A program made the translations under genes and the position numbers. The notes under the pieces were generated by a model, which worked only from the letters and a program-made list of their open reading frames with translations, did not search any database and was not told where the DNA came from. From positions 1-15,036 of the forward strand of contig JBFWUM010000072.1 of the NCBI GenBank assembly GCA_050247255.1: a DNA stretch of 15,036 nucleotides. Reading direction: 5' to 3'. The stretch comes from JBFWUM01 sp050247255. GTDB taxonomy: Bacteria; Acidobacteriota; Vicinamibacteria; Vicinamibacterales; UBA2999. Of the stretch, positions 1 to 7,303 are shown one piece after another (the stretch's first letter is position 1; every line of letters starts with the position of its first letter).

Positions 1-218
1 AGCAGCACCGCCGTCAGCGTGATGTCCATCGCGCCGGTCGCCGCAATCGCGCCGGCGGCGAAGAGCAGCGAGTCGCCGGGCAGGAACGGCGTCACCACCA
101 GCCCCGTCTCGGCAAACACGATCACGAACAGCAGCGCGTAGATCCAGGCGCCGTAGGTGGTGACGATGTCGAGCAGGTAGGCGTCGACGTGGAGGACGAT
201 GTCGATCAGTTCGGCCAC
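1..218 (-). CDS. DedA/VTT-family membrane protein, N-terminal part (cut by window edge)
   Basis: Only the first 72 codons are present; the gene runs off the left edge. The reading starts at a GTG (216-218) and gives M-A-E-L-I-D-I-V, then a hydrophobic segment and the stretch FAETGLVVTPFLPGDSLLF. This is the hallmark re-entrant segment of DedA-family (SNARE-associated, VTT domain) inner-membrane proteins, which handle undecaprenyl-phosphate or other lipid flipping and membrane homeostasis. The start is supported by an AGGA ribosome-binding sequence a few bases upstream and by the 7-bp gap to the stop codon of the preceding gene on the same strand, so the two are probably co-transcribed. Family assignment is confident from the motif. 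The exact substrate is unknown, and the C-terminal half cannot be judged. Confidence 0.85.
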   Translation of the reverse strand, partial: MAELIDIVLHVDAYLLDIVTTYGAWIYALLFVIVFAETGLVVTPFLPGDSLLFAAGAIAATGAMDITLTAVL

Positions 219-225
219 GGGTGTC

Positions 226-1383
226 CTAGATGCGATCCAGCGCCTGGGCGAGGTCTTCCGTCAGGTCGTCGATGTCTTCGATGCCGACCGAGATCCGCAC
301 CATGTCGTCGGTGATGCCAATCTGCGCCCGCCGCTCCGGCGGCACCGACCCGTGCGTCATCGTTGCCGGGTGGCTGATGAGCGATTCGACGCCACCAAGG
401 CTTTCGGCCAGCGCGATCAGCCGGACGCTGCCGAGGAAGGTCTTCGCGTTTTCGAAGGAGCCGAGCTCGAATGAGATCAGGCCGCCGAACCCGCGCATCT
501 GCCGCCGCGCCAGCTCGTGCTGCGGGTGCGTCGGCAGGCCGGGGTAGTGGACCCGCTTCACCTTCGGGTGCGCCGCCAGGTATTCGGCCACCGCCTGCGC
601 GTTGGCGTTGTGGCGCTCCATGCGGATCGGCAGCGTCTTGGTGCCGCGCATCACCAGCCACGCATCCATCGGCCCGATGATCGCCCCTTCGGCGTTCTGC
701 ACGAACCGCAGCCACTCGATCTGCTCGTCGCGCACCGCGACGACCACGCCGCCGACGCTGTCGCTGTGGCCGTTGAGGAATTTCGTCGTGCTGTGGACGA
801 CCAGGTCGGCGCCGAGCTCCAGCGGCCGCTGCACGGAGGGGCTGGCAAAGGTGTTGTCGACCACCACGAACACGCCACGCTCATGCGCCGCCTCTGACGC
901 CGCCGCCAGGTCGGTGAGGCGTAGCGTCGGGTTGGTCGGCGTCTCGAGGAAGAGCATCTTCGTGTTCGGGCGGATGGCAGCACGGATCTCGTCGATGCGC
1001 GAGCTGTCCACGTAGCTGAAGTCGAGCTGGTACTTGCGCAGCACGCGCTCGAACAGCCGGTAGGTGCCGCCATAGGTGTTGTCGGTCACCACCACGTGAT
1101 CGCCGGCCTGCAGCAGCGTCATCACCGCGCCGGTGGCCGCCATGCCCGAGGCAAAGCCGAACGCCGCCTTGCCGCGTTCCATCGCCGCGATGTTCGCCTC
1201 GAACGCGCTGCGCGTCGGGTTCTGCGTCCGCGCATACTCGTACCCCTTGTGCTTGCCCAGCGCCTCCTGCACGTAGGTGGAGGTCTGGTAGATGGGGGTG
1301 ATGATCGCGCCGGTCGAGGGATCGGGCTCCTGGCCGGCGTGAATGCAGATGGTGTTGAAGCGTGCGGTGTCGCGCAGTTTCAC
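226..1383 (-). CDS. PLP-dependent trans-sulfuration enzyme (cystathionine gamma-synthase/lyase family)
   Basis: This is a Cys/Met-metabolism PLP enzyme of about 385 residues, the usual length for the family. Near the N-terminus it has HAGQEPDPSTGAIITPIYQT. YEYARTQNPTR follows, then the glycine-rich cofactor segment FASGMAAT, the ETPTNPT and VVDNTFASP segments, and the PLP-lysine motif STTKFLNGHSDSVGG. These enzymes join or split cystathionine between cysteine and homocysteine and act in the cytoplasm. Sequence alone does not separate the synthase (metB) from the gamma-lyase, so no symbol is given. The frame stays open to an ATG at 1422, but the GTG at 1381-1383 (V-K-L-R-D-T-A-R-F) better matches where family members begin. 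A DedA gene follows 7 bp after the stop. A SpoIIE phosphatase gene is divergent and its 5' end overlaps or abuts this start. Confidence 0.92.
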   Translation of the reverse strand: MKLRDTARFNTICIHAGQEPDPSTGAIITPIYQTSTYVQEALGKHKGYEYARTQNPTRSAFEANIAAMERGKAAFGFASGMAATGAVMTLLQAGDHVVVTDNTYGGTYRLFERVLRKYQLDFSYVDSSRIDEIRAAIRPNTKMLFLETPTNPTLRLTDLAAASEAAHERGVFVVVDNTFASPSVQRPLELGADLVVHSTTKFLNGHSDSVGGVVVAVRDEQIEWLRFVQNAEGAIIGPMDAWLVMRGTKTLPIRMERHNANAQAVAEYLAAHPKVKRVHYPGLPTHPQHELARRQMRGFGGLISFELGSFENAKTFLGSVRLIALAESLGGVESLISHPATMTHGSVPPERRAQIGITDDMVRISVGIEDIDDLTEDLAQALDRI

Positions 1384-3399
1384 GGCGCAGCCAGCGTACT
1401 CTGTTATGATCCGCGCACGCAATTACACCGCCTGCTGCTGGCCTCGTACGCGGGCCGCGCGCTCGTCGCTGGCGTCGCCCTCAAGCTCCTCGCCTTCATC
1501 GTCACCACGGCGGCGCCCGACATCGCCGGACTCGCACTGATCGACACGCTTGGCGACCTCTGCCTGATTGGCGGTGGCCTGGTCATGGCCTTCCGCCTGT
1601 CGCGGGTCATCCGCGCGCGCCTGCTGTGGCGCGTCCGCCGCAAGCTGATCCTCTCCTACATCTTCATCGGCGTCGTTCCGGCGCTGCTCATCGTCGCCTT
1701 CTTCATGCTGGCAGGCCTGATGCTGATGTTCAGCGTCAGCTCCTACCTGATCCAGAGCCGCGTGCGCGCGCTCGTCGACGAGACGACGTTCGTCGCGCAG
1801 AAGGCGGCGCTCGAATACTCGCGCGCGGTTGCACGGGGCGAGAGTGCGGCCTGGCTTCGGCAGGCCAACGCGGGGGCGCAGCCGTACCCCGGCACGACCT
1901 ACGCGCTGCTGGACGACTCGCGCTGCGACCCCACACCCGGGCCGCCGACGCAGGCGGCCGTGCCGGCCTGGGTGGCGTGCACGGGCTTCGGCGGCCTCGT
2001 GCAGCAGGAGGAGAACGGTCCGCTGACCGTGCGCGCGGCTGCGCCGCCGGTGGAGCCAGCCATCCAGTGGGTTGTCGTGGACGTCCCGATCACCGAGGTC
2101 ATCACGCATCGGCTGCGCGACGAGACGGGCATCGACGTTGGGGAAGTCACCACTGGCGCGTTCGACTCCGAGCAGAGCGACAGCCAGGTGGCGGCGGCCG
2201 GCCGCGCCGGCGGCGGCCTGCAGTGGGTCACCTTCCTCGACTACACGCAGTGGCAGCCGGGCGAGCGCGGCACGGCCACGGCGGCCATCCGGCTCACGGT
2301 GACCGACGTCTACAACAGGATCTCGGCGGCGCAGATTGCCTCGATGGGCAACATGAACTTCGGCCAGCTGCTGCTCGTGGGCCTGGCGCTGGTTGGCGCG
2401 TCGTTCGTGGTCATCCAGCTGGTCGCCTTCGGCATGGGCATCGGGCTGGCGCGTTCGATCACCGGATCGATCCACGAGCTGTTTGCCGGCACGGAGCGCG
2501 TGCGCCAGGGAGACTTCACGCAGCGCATTGCCATTCGCAGCCGCGATCAGCTCGGCGAACTGGCCGAGTCGTTCAACCTGATGACCGGCAGCATCGAAGA
2601 CCTGATGCGCCAGAAGGCCGAAAAGGAGCGGATGGAGCAGGAGCTCCGCATTGCGCGCGAGATCCAGATGTCGCTGCTCCCGCACGGCCCCCTCCACGTT
2701 CCCGGGTTCGCGGTGAGCGGTCACTGCGAGCCGGCGCGCGAGGTGGGCGGCGACTACTTCGACGTGCTGCCGCTGCCCGAGGGTCGCACCGGCGTGCTCG
2801 TGGCCGACGTGGCCGGCAAGGGGACGTCGGCGGCGCTCTACATGGCGGAGCTCAAGGGGCTGATCCTGTCGCTCAGCCGGCACCACCGCTCGCCGCGCGA
2901 GCTGCTGATCGAGGCGAACCGGCTGATCGCCCAGCACCTGGACGATCGCAGCTTCATCACCATGACCTACGCCGTGCTCGACCCGGCGGCCGGCACGCTG
3001 ACCTGCGCGCGCGCCGGGCACTGCCCGATGGTCTTCCGCGACGCCACCGCCACGCGCCAGCGCACGCGCATCATCGCCCCCGAAGGACTCGTCGTCGGCC
3101 TCAAAATTGACGATGGGACGATGTTCGAGCGGCTGCTCGAAGAGGTGACGCTGCCCTTGACGGAAGGGGACGTGATGCTGTTCTTCACCGACGGCCTCAC
3201 CGAGGCGATGAACCCCGAAGGCGACTGCTTCGGCGACGAGCGGCTCACCGCGATCGTGGACGATCACGGCGCCGCCGGCCCCGACGCGTTGCGCGACCAG
3301 ATCCTGCGCGAAGTGCGCGGCTTCGCCGGCGCCGCCGCCCAGCACGACGACATGACGATGCTGATTCTCCAGGTCAAGTCACAGATCAATAATCCCTAA
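1339..3399 (+). CDS. membrane-anchored HAMP-SpoIIE (RsbU-type) PP2C serine phosphatase
   Basis: The protein has hydrophobic segments near the N-terminus (about 1450-1600 and 1650-1740). An extracytoplasmic region of roughly 200 residues and another membrane span (2360-2450) follow. Next come a HAMP linker (SITGSIHELFAGTERVRQGD), a coiled stretch ending in RIAREIQMSLLP, and a SpoIIE/PP2C catalytic domain (about 2690-3390). Metal-binding acidic residues are visible in GGDYFDVLPL, VLVADVAGKGTSAAL, FFTDGLTEAMN and QHDDMTML. The family dephosphorylates anti-anti-sigma factors or similar partners in response to an external signal; the partner is not in this window. The start is unsettled. The frame is open from 1096 inside the divergent gene, GTG 1339 is nominal, and a TATGAT box at 1405-1410 would imply a start after 1417, where only CTG codons such as 1432 fit. 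RNase III follows 13 bp downstream. Confidence 0.88.
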   Translation: MNADGVEACGVAQFHGAASVLCYDPRTQLHRLLLASYAGRALVAGVALKLLAFIVTTAAPDIAGLALIDTLGDLCLIGGGLVMAFRLSRVIRARLLWRVRRKLILSYIFIGVVPALLIVAFFMLAGLMLMFSVSSYLIQSRVRALVDETTFVAQKAALEYSRAVARGESAAWLRQANAGAQPYPGTTYALLDDSRCDPTPGPPTQAAVPAWVACTGFGGLVQQEENGPLTVRAAAPPVEPAIQWVVVDVPITEVITHRLRDETGIDVGEVTTGAFDSEQSDSQVAAAGRAGGGLQWVTFLDYTQWQPGERGTATAAIRLTVTDVYNRISAAQIASMGNMNFGQLLLVGLALVGASFVVIQLVAFGMGIGLARSITGSIHELFAGTERVRQGDFTQRIAIRSRDQLGELAESFNLMTGSIEDLMRQKAEKERMEQELRIAREIQMSLLPHGPLHVPGFAVSGHCEPAREVGGDYFDVLPLPEGRTGVLVADVAGKGTSAALYMAELKGLILSLSRHHRSPRELLIEANRLIAQHLDDRSFITMTYAVLDPAAGTLTCARAGHCPMVFRDATATRQRTRIIAPEGLVVGLKIDDGTMFERLLEEVTLPLTEGDVMLFFTDGLTEAMNPEGDCFGDERLTAIVDDHGAAGPDALRDQILREVRGFAGAAAQHDDMTMLILQVKSQINNP
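1402..1410. promoter_or_regulatory. possible back-to-back -10 boxes between divergent genes
   Basis: TATGAT (1405-1410, plus strand) resembles a -10 box for the phosphatase gene. The reverse strand of 1403-1408 reads CATAAC, a weaker -10 for the trans-sulfuration enzyme, whose GTG lies 20 bp further on. No clear -35 hexamers are visible, so this is a weak call. Confidence 0.3.
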
Positions 3400-3412
3400 T
3401 CACCCATTGCTG

Positions 3413-4345
3413 ATGTCGCCGGCCGTCGTTTTCACCACCTCGTCGGATATCGAAGCCAGCGTCGTCTCGGCGCTGCTCGACAGCCACGGCATCCGGAACT
3501 TCCGCATTTCCGGTAACCCGCAGGCGATCCTGCCGATGTCGGTGAACTCGCTCGGCGAGATCCGCATTGCCGTACAGGACGACGAGGCGGAGGCGGCGCG
3601 CAGCATCATCGCCAGCCACCGCGAGGAGGTCGGCACGCGCATTGTCCGGCTGCGCGACGAGTTCGAGGATCTGGAGGCGCGGATCGGCTACCGCTTCCGC
3701 GATCGGGGGCTGCTCGAGCACGCGCTCACGCACAAGTCGCGCGCCGCCGAGGACGTCTCGGGCGGCGTCGCCGACAACGAGTCGCTCGAGTTCCTGGGCG
3801 ATGCCGTGCTCGGGCTCGTCGTCGCCGACGCGCTCTTTCGGCAGTATCCGAACTACGACGAAGGGCAGAAGTCGAAGATCAAGGCATCCGTCGTCTCGAC
3901 GCACTCGCTGGCGCGCCACGCCGAGCAGATGCGGCTCGGCGATCACCTGATCCTGGGGCGAGGCGAAGAGAAGACCGGGGGGCGCTTCAAGCAGGCGCTG
4001 CTGGCCGATGCCTACGAGGCGCTGATTGCCGCCATCTATCTCGACGGCGGGCTCGAGGCGGCGACGACGTTCCTGCTGCGCGAGATGAAAGAGGCGATCG
4101 ACGCCGGCGCCGTGCGCAACTTCGTCGGGCAGGACTTCAAGTCGGCGCTGCAGGAACGGCTGCAGGCGCTCGGGCGCCCGCTGCCGGAGTACCGGGTGAC
4201 GGGCGAAGAAGGGCCCGACCACCGGAAGCTCTTCACGGTGAACGTCATCTCACAGGGCGACGTGCTGGCGACGGCGAGCGGGAAGGCGAAGAAGGAAGCG
4301 GAACAGGAGGCCGCTCGCCTGGCGCTCGAGCGGCTCGCGCCGTAA
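3413..4345 (+). CDS. rnc: Ribonuclease III with N-terminal DUF2007-like domain
   Basis: Cytoplasmic endonuclease that cuts double-stranded RNA in rRNA and mRNA processing. From the ATG at 3413 it has 310 residues, against about 220-250 for ordinary RNase III. Residues 1-72 form an extra domain (VVFTTSSDIEASVVSALLDS, then SLGEIRIAVQDDEAEAARSI) that resembles the small DUF2007 'putative signal transducing' fold. Residues 85-225 are the RNase III domain with the signature ESLEFLGDAV (123-132) and the second acidic site ADAYEALIAAIYLDGG (199 onward). Residues 240-308 are the double-stranded-RNA-binding domain (DFKSALQERLQ to KKEAEQEAARLAL). No ATG, GTG or TTG occurs at the domain junction, so this is one fused gene. 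TTG 3407 is an alternative start. It lies 13 bp after the phosphatase gene with no strong ribosome-binding site of its own, so it is probably translated from the same transcript. Confidence 0.95.
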   Translation: MSPAVVFTTSSDIEASVVSALLDSHGIRNFRISGNPQAILPMSVNSLGEIRIAVQDDEAEAARSIIASHREEVGTRIVRLRDEFEDLEARIGYRFRDRGLLEHALTHKSRAAEDVSGGVADNESLEFLGDAVLGLVVADALFRQYPNYDEGQKSKIKASVVSTHSLARHAEQMRLGDHLILGRGEEKTGGRFKQALLADAYEALIAAIYLDGGLEAATTFLLREMKEAIDAGAVRNFVGQDFKSALQERLQALGRPLPEYRVTGEEGPDHRKLFTVNVISQGDVLATASGKAKKEAEQEAARLALERLAP

Positions 4346-4376
4346 TTCTGAATTCAGAATTCTGAATTCTGAATTA
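4344..4376. repeat. ATTCTGA heptamer array forming a palindrome between convergent genes
   Basis: Four heptamers lie in tandem: ATTCTGA (4345-4351), ATTCAGA (4352-4358), ATTCTGA (4359-4365) and ATTCTGA (4366-4372). The second is the inverted form, so 4344-4361 is a perfect 18-bp palindrome centred on a GAATTC. The array contains the stop codons of both flanking genes: TAA at 4343-4345 on plus and TAA at 4374-4376 on minus. It could act as a two-way terminator, but it is A+T-rich without a G+C stem. Confidence 0.8.
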
Positions 4377-5537
4377 GTCGATCTCAATGATTCCCCAGCT
4401 CTTCCTCTCCTCGGGCGTGGCTTCGACGCCGGCGTAGGCGAGGGCGGCCGGTTCGTGCGCCGGGACGCGGGCGAGCGCGTAGCGCTGGACCTCGCGGGCG
4501 ATGTCGTCTTCGGTCGGCGGCGTCGGGCGGCACTGCAGGCGCACCCAGAGGCGGAGCAGCGGGTCGGTGAAGCTGTAGCGCTTCTGGCGCGAGGTGACGA
4601 GGTCCACGTCCTCGAGCCACGACAGGTAGTCCTTGGTCGATCCCGGCGTGCGCCGCAGCCGGATGGAAATCTCCGTCAGCGTCAGCGGCTCCTCGTCGGC
4701 GAGGATGTCGAGGATGGCCTTCAGCGCGCCATAGCCGCGCGCGCGGTGCAGCCGCAGCTCGTAGCAGAACCGGCACCAGTGATTGAGCGCGCCATTGGCG
4801 CCGAGCAGCGCCGTGAGGGCGCTGATCGGGTCAGCGCCGCGGCCGTCGCCGGCGTGCATCTGCGCCAGCATGTCGCCGATCGCCTTGACGTAGGCGGCGC
4901 GCCCGTCGGTCAGCGCCTGGACCGCGCGGCCGAGATAGTCGCGGTCGTCGGTCGCCATCTGCTCGTAGCCGTCGAAGGCCGGGGCGAGCAGATCGGTGAC
5001 GTCGGCCGGGGTCATCGGCGGCACGTGCATCACTTCGAAGCGAGGCGTCGCGTCGCGCAGGATGCGGTGGGCGCGCGCCACGTAGCGGGTCGTCAGCACG
5101 AAGCGGTTGGCGCTGCCGGTCAGCGCCTCCAGCAGATCGCGGACGACGTGGCGGAGGCCCGGGAAGCTTTCGAAGGTCCGGAGCTCGAGCACTTCGTCGA
5201 GGATGAAGGTGCACGGCTCGCCGCCCGGGGCGCGGGCGGTGTCGAAGAAGGCCAGGAGCGAGTCGAAGGCGTCGCGGGCGCTGGTCGGCTGCTTGTCGGC
5301 GCCGTGCCACGGGAAGGGCGACGAGGTGGTCACCGCCTCCAGGAACCGTTCGGGGGTCGTCGCCGAGCGCTCGACGTCGATGTACTGGGCGGCGCCGCGG
5401 CCGGCGCGATCGCGCAGGCGCTGCACGAGCCAGGTGCGGCCGGTGCCACAGCCGCCGAGAATGACCGGGATACGCGATGGCGCTGCGTCGAGTGCGCCGT
5501 GCACCCGCCGTTCGAACCCGCCCTGTGGACCCGTCAT
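4374..5537 (-). CDS. AAA-type P-loop ATPase with C-terminal winged helix (ATPase_2-like), function unknown
   Basis: 387 residues from the ATG at 5535-5537. That start is preferred over the open upstream GTG at 5597 because GAGGGGG sits at a suitable distance before it. Walker A is GGCGTGRT (residues 28-35), in which the invariant lysine of the P-loop is arginine. Walker B is FILDE (111-115). A sensor-like TTRY follows at 149-152, with a helical lid after it. Residues 265-335 look like a winged helix ending in SFTDPLLRLWVRL, the pattern of the ATPase_2/DUF234 group of STAND-like ATPases. No membrane segment or signal peptide is seen. Members of this group are poorly characterised and are often guessed to be regulatory or toxin-antitoxin-like. 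The gene stands alone, convergent with rnc and divergent from purA. A promoter-like pair lies about 200 bp upstream. Confidence 0.8.
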   Translation of the reverse strand: MTGPQGGFERRVHGALDAAPSRIPVILGGCGTGRTWLVQRLRDRAGRGAAQYIDVERSATTPERFLEAVTTSSPFPWHGADKQPTSARDAFDSLLAFFDTARAPGGEPCTFILDEVLELRTFESFPGLRHVVRDLLEALTGSANRFVLTTRYVARAHRILRDATPRFEVMHVPPMTPADVTDLLAPAFDGYEQMATDDRDYLGRAVQALTDGRAAYVKAIGDMLAQMHAGDGRGADPISALTALLGANGALNHWCRFCYELRLHRARGYGALKAILDILADEEPLTLTEISIRLRRTPGSTKDYLSWLEDVDLVTSRQKRYSFTDPLLRLWVRLQCRPTPPTEDDIAREVQRYALARVPAHEPAALAYAGVEATPEERKSWGIIEID

Positions 5538-5739
5538 TCCCGCCACCCCCTCATCCGCATTGCCATCTCCGCCCGCATCGTTCCGATTCGCCGGCACCGC
5601 TGCACGTCACGCGTTCGCGTGTTGCGGTCGCACATGTTCTGGCACGCCGTAAGGAAAGTCAAACCCTTCAGGAACCGTGCACGTGTCTTCGCGACAAGAT
5701 CGTAGGAGAGCGAAACGGAGCCGATCGGGAAGATCAGAA

Positions 5740-5766
5740 ATTATGAGCGCGACACGGGCTTGTCAA
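5740..5766 (-). promoter_or_regulatory. sigma70-type promoter for the ATPase gene
   Basis: Reading the minus strand, a perfect -35 TTGACA (5766-5761) is followed after 15 bp by CATAAT (5745-5740), five of six matches to the -10 consensus; shifting by one or two bases gives spacers of 16-17. It points at the ATPase gene and would give a leader of about 190 nt to the ATG at 5537. The spacing is somewhat short. Confidence 0.5.
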
Positions 5767-5800
5767 TTGGAAATGTCGCCACAACTTTTGATTGACAATC
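5760..5800. promoter_or_regulatory. TTGTCAAT/ATTGACAA inverted repeat (possible operator)
   Basis: TTGTCAAT (5760-5767) and ATTGACAA (5791-5798) are perfect 8-bp inverted copies 23 bp apart. The right copy is inside the 11-bp palindrome GATTGACAATC (5790-5800), and the left copy covers the -35 hexamer of the minus-strand promoter. The spacing suits a dimeric regulator on two helical faces, but no regulator is identified. Confidence 0.35.
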
Positions 5801-5821
5801 CGCGCGCACCGGCGATCACGC

Positions 5822-5958
5822 CACGGAGACACGGAGTTCATCACCACAAAGGACACGAAGGGCACAAAGATCCGGAAAATTCTGTACGCCTTTGTGATCT
5901 TTGTGCGCTTTGTGGTGATCACCTTCGTGTCTTCGTGACGATCCTTCGTGACCTCCGC
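5822..5958. repeat. large hairpin with CACAAAG/CACGAAG-unit arms upstream of purA
   Basis: The left arm contains CACGGAG, CACGGAG, CACAAAG, CACGAAG and CACAAAG at 8-11 bp steps (5822-5872). The right arm contains the inverted units CTTTGTG and CTTCGTG (5889-5950). Perfectly paired blocks are 5840-5851 with 5908-5919 (12 bp) and 5862-5872 with 5896-5906 (11 bp). The block 5822-5836 pairs with 5923-5937 at 13 of 15 positions, the mismatches being G-U in RNA. The rest of the 5598-5984 gap holds only the promoter-like sites listed; no convincing coding region was seen. The structure ends about 27-48 bp before the purA start codon. Confidence 0.85.
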
Positions 5959-5984
5959 GTTGTCGCGCTACGATATACGACTGC

Positions 5985-7283
5985 ATGACTACCAACATCG
6001 CCGTGCTGGGCGCGCAATGGGGTGACGAGGGCAAGGGGAAGATCGTCGACATGCTCACGCCGCGGTTTGCCGCGGTGGCGCGCTACCAGGGCGGGCACAA
6101 CGCCGGCCACACGGTCTACGTCGAGGGGAAGAAGTTCGTCCTCCACCTGATTCCATCGGGCATCCTGCACCCGGGCGTCACCTGCATCATCGGCAACGGC
6201 GTGGTGATCGACCCGCAGGCGCTGTTCAAGGAGGTCGACGAGCTCAAGAAACTGGGGATCGGGGTCGACGGGCGGCTGCTGATCAGCGAAAAGGCGCACG
6301 TCATCCTGCCGTACCACCGCGAGCTCGACGTCCTGTCGGAGGCGCGCCGCGGCGAGCGCAAGATCGGCACGACCTCGCGCGGAATTGGCCCGGCCTACGA
6401 GGACAAGATCGGCCGCCGCGGCATACGAATCTGTGATCTGCTCGGCGATCGCGAGGCGCTGGCCCAGGAAGTGCGGGAAAACGTCCACGCCCGCAACCAG
6501 ATCATCAAGGACTCGACGCTGGACTGGAAGCCGCTGTTCGACCAGATGGTCGCGTACGGCGAGCGGATCCGCCCGTGGGCCGGCGACGTGTCGCTGTTCC
6601 TGGCCGGCCTGGTGGCCAGGGGGCAGCGCGTGATGTACGAAGGGGCCCAGGCCACGCTGCTCGACATCGATCACGGCACCTATCCGTTCGTGACCTCGTC
6701 CAACGCCTCGGTCGGCGGCGTCTGCACCGGCCTCGGCGTGCCGCCGCGCGCCATCGGCGGCGTCCTCGGCGTCGCCAAGGCCTACACGACGCGCGTCGGC
6801 GAGGGGCCGATGCCGACGGAACTGTCCGGCGAGATGGCGGATCGGCTGCGCGAGAGCGGCCAGGAGTACGGCGCCTCCACCGGCCGCGCCCGCCGCTGCG
6901 GCTGGTACGACGCCGTCGTCGTCCGCTACTCGGCGCGCATCAACGGCCTCGACGCGCTGGCGCTGACCAAGTTGGATGTCCTCGATGGCCTGCCCGAGGT
7001 GCAGATCTGCGTCGGCTACGACACGCCGACCGGCCGCCTGACGGAGTTCCCGGCCGACCTGCGCGCCCTGACGCACGCCACGCCCGTCTACGAGACCCTG
7101 CCCGGCTGGACGACCCCCACCAAGGGCGTCACCCGCTTCGAGCAGCTCCCGCTCGAGGCGCAGCGCTACGTGAAGAAGCTGGAAGAGGTGAGCGGCGTCG
7201 AGTGCGCGATCATCTCCACCGGATCTGATCGTTCCGAGACCATCGTCCGGCCCGACTCCCGGGTTGCGGGGTGGTTTTCGTAA
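5985..7283 (+). CDS. purA: Adenylosuccinate synthetase
   Basis: 432 residues, full family length. It catalyses GTP-dependent joining of IMP and aspartate to make adenylosuccinate, the first committed step from IMP to AMP, in the cytoplasm. The N-terminus has the GTP-binding signature GAQWGDEGKGKIVD (residues 9-22), with the catalytic aspartate D14, followed by GGHNAGHT, which carries the partner histidine. The second signature GIGPAYEDKIGRRGIRICDL is present, as are STGRARRCGWYD and the C-terminal base-binding region ISTGSDRSET. All key residues appear intact. The ATG at 5985 is clear from the family N-terminus, although no Shine-Dalgarno is visible just upstream. The gene is monocistronic, divergent from the ATPase gene, and its 3' end is followed by a hairpin with CACCGAG units. 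A large tandem-unit hairpin sits in its upstream region. Confidence 0.98.
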   Translation: MTTNIAVLGAQWGDEGKGKIVDMLTPRFAAVARYQGGHNAGHTVYVEGKKFVLHLIPSGILHPGVTCIIGNGVVIDPQALFKEVDELKKLGIGVDGRLLISEKAHVILPYHRELDVLSEARRGERKIGTTSRGIGPAYEDKIGRRGIRICDLLGDREALAQEVRENVHARNQIIKDSTLDWKPLFDQMVAYGERIRPWAGDVSLFLAGLVARGQRVMYEGAQATLLDIDHGTYPFVTSSNASVGGVCTGLGVPPRAIGGVLGVAKAYTTRVGEGPMPTELSGEMADRLRESGQEYGASTGRARRCGWYDAVVVRYSARINGLDALALTKLDVLDGLPEVQICVGYDTPTGRLTEFPADLRALTHATPVYETLPGWTTPTKGVTRFEQLPLEAQRYVKKLEEVSGVECAIISTGSDRSETIVRPDSRVAGWFS

Positions 7284-7303
7284 CCACCGTCACTGACTAC
7301 GTA

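Noticed and set aside
1423..3345. 640-codon open frame on the minus strand opposite the phosphatase gene
   Set aside because: Its protein is rich in Arg, Ala, His and Gln with no recognisable domain, while the plus strand encodes a clear HAMP-SpoIIE protein. Long antisense frames are expected in G+C-rich DNA.
3407..3413. TTG at 3407 as start of RNase III
   Set aside because: It adds only two residues; the ATG at 3413 is the simpler choice, although no ribosome-binding site separates them.
4344..4376. Assembly adaptor or cloning-site artefact because of the repeated GAATTC-like text
   Set aside because: The array sits exactly between two intact convergent genes, includes inverted units, and matches the build of three other intergenic structures, so a biological origin is more likely. 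Raw reads would settle it.
5822..5958. CRISPR array
   Set aside because: The repeated units are only 7 bp at 8-11 bp steps, with no unique spacers of normal length, and the second half is inverted. No cas genes are near.
5677..5988. 103-codon frame between the ATPase gene and purA
   Set aside because: It is translated repeat DNA (Cys/Leu/His-rich from the CACAAAG units) with no ribosome-binding site and overlaps the purA start.
5919..7076. 385-codon minus-strand frame opposite purA
   Set aside because: Shadow of a highly conserved gene; low-complexity composition and no motifs.
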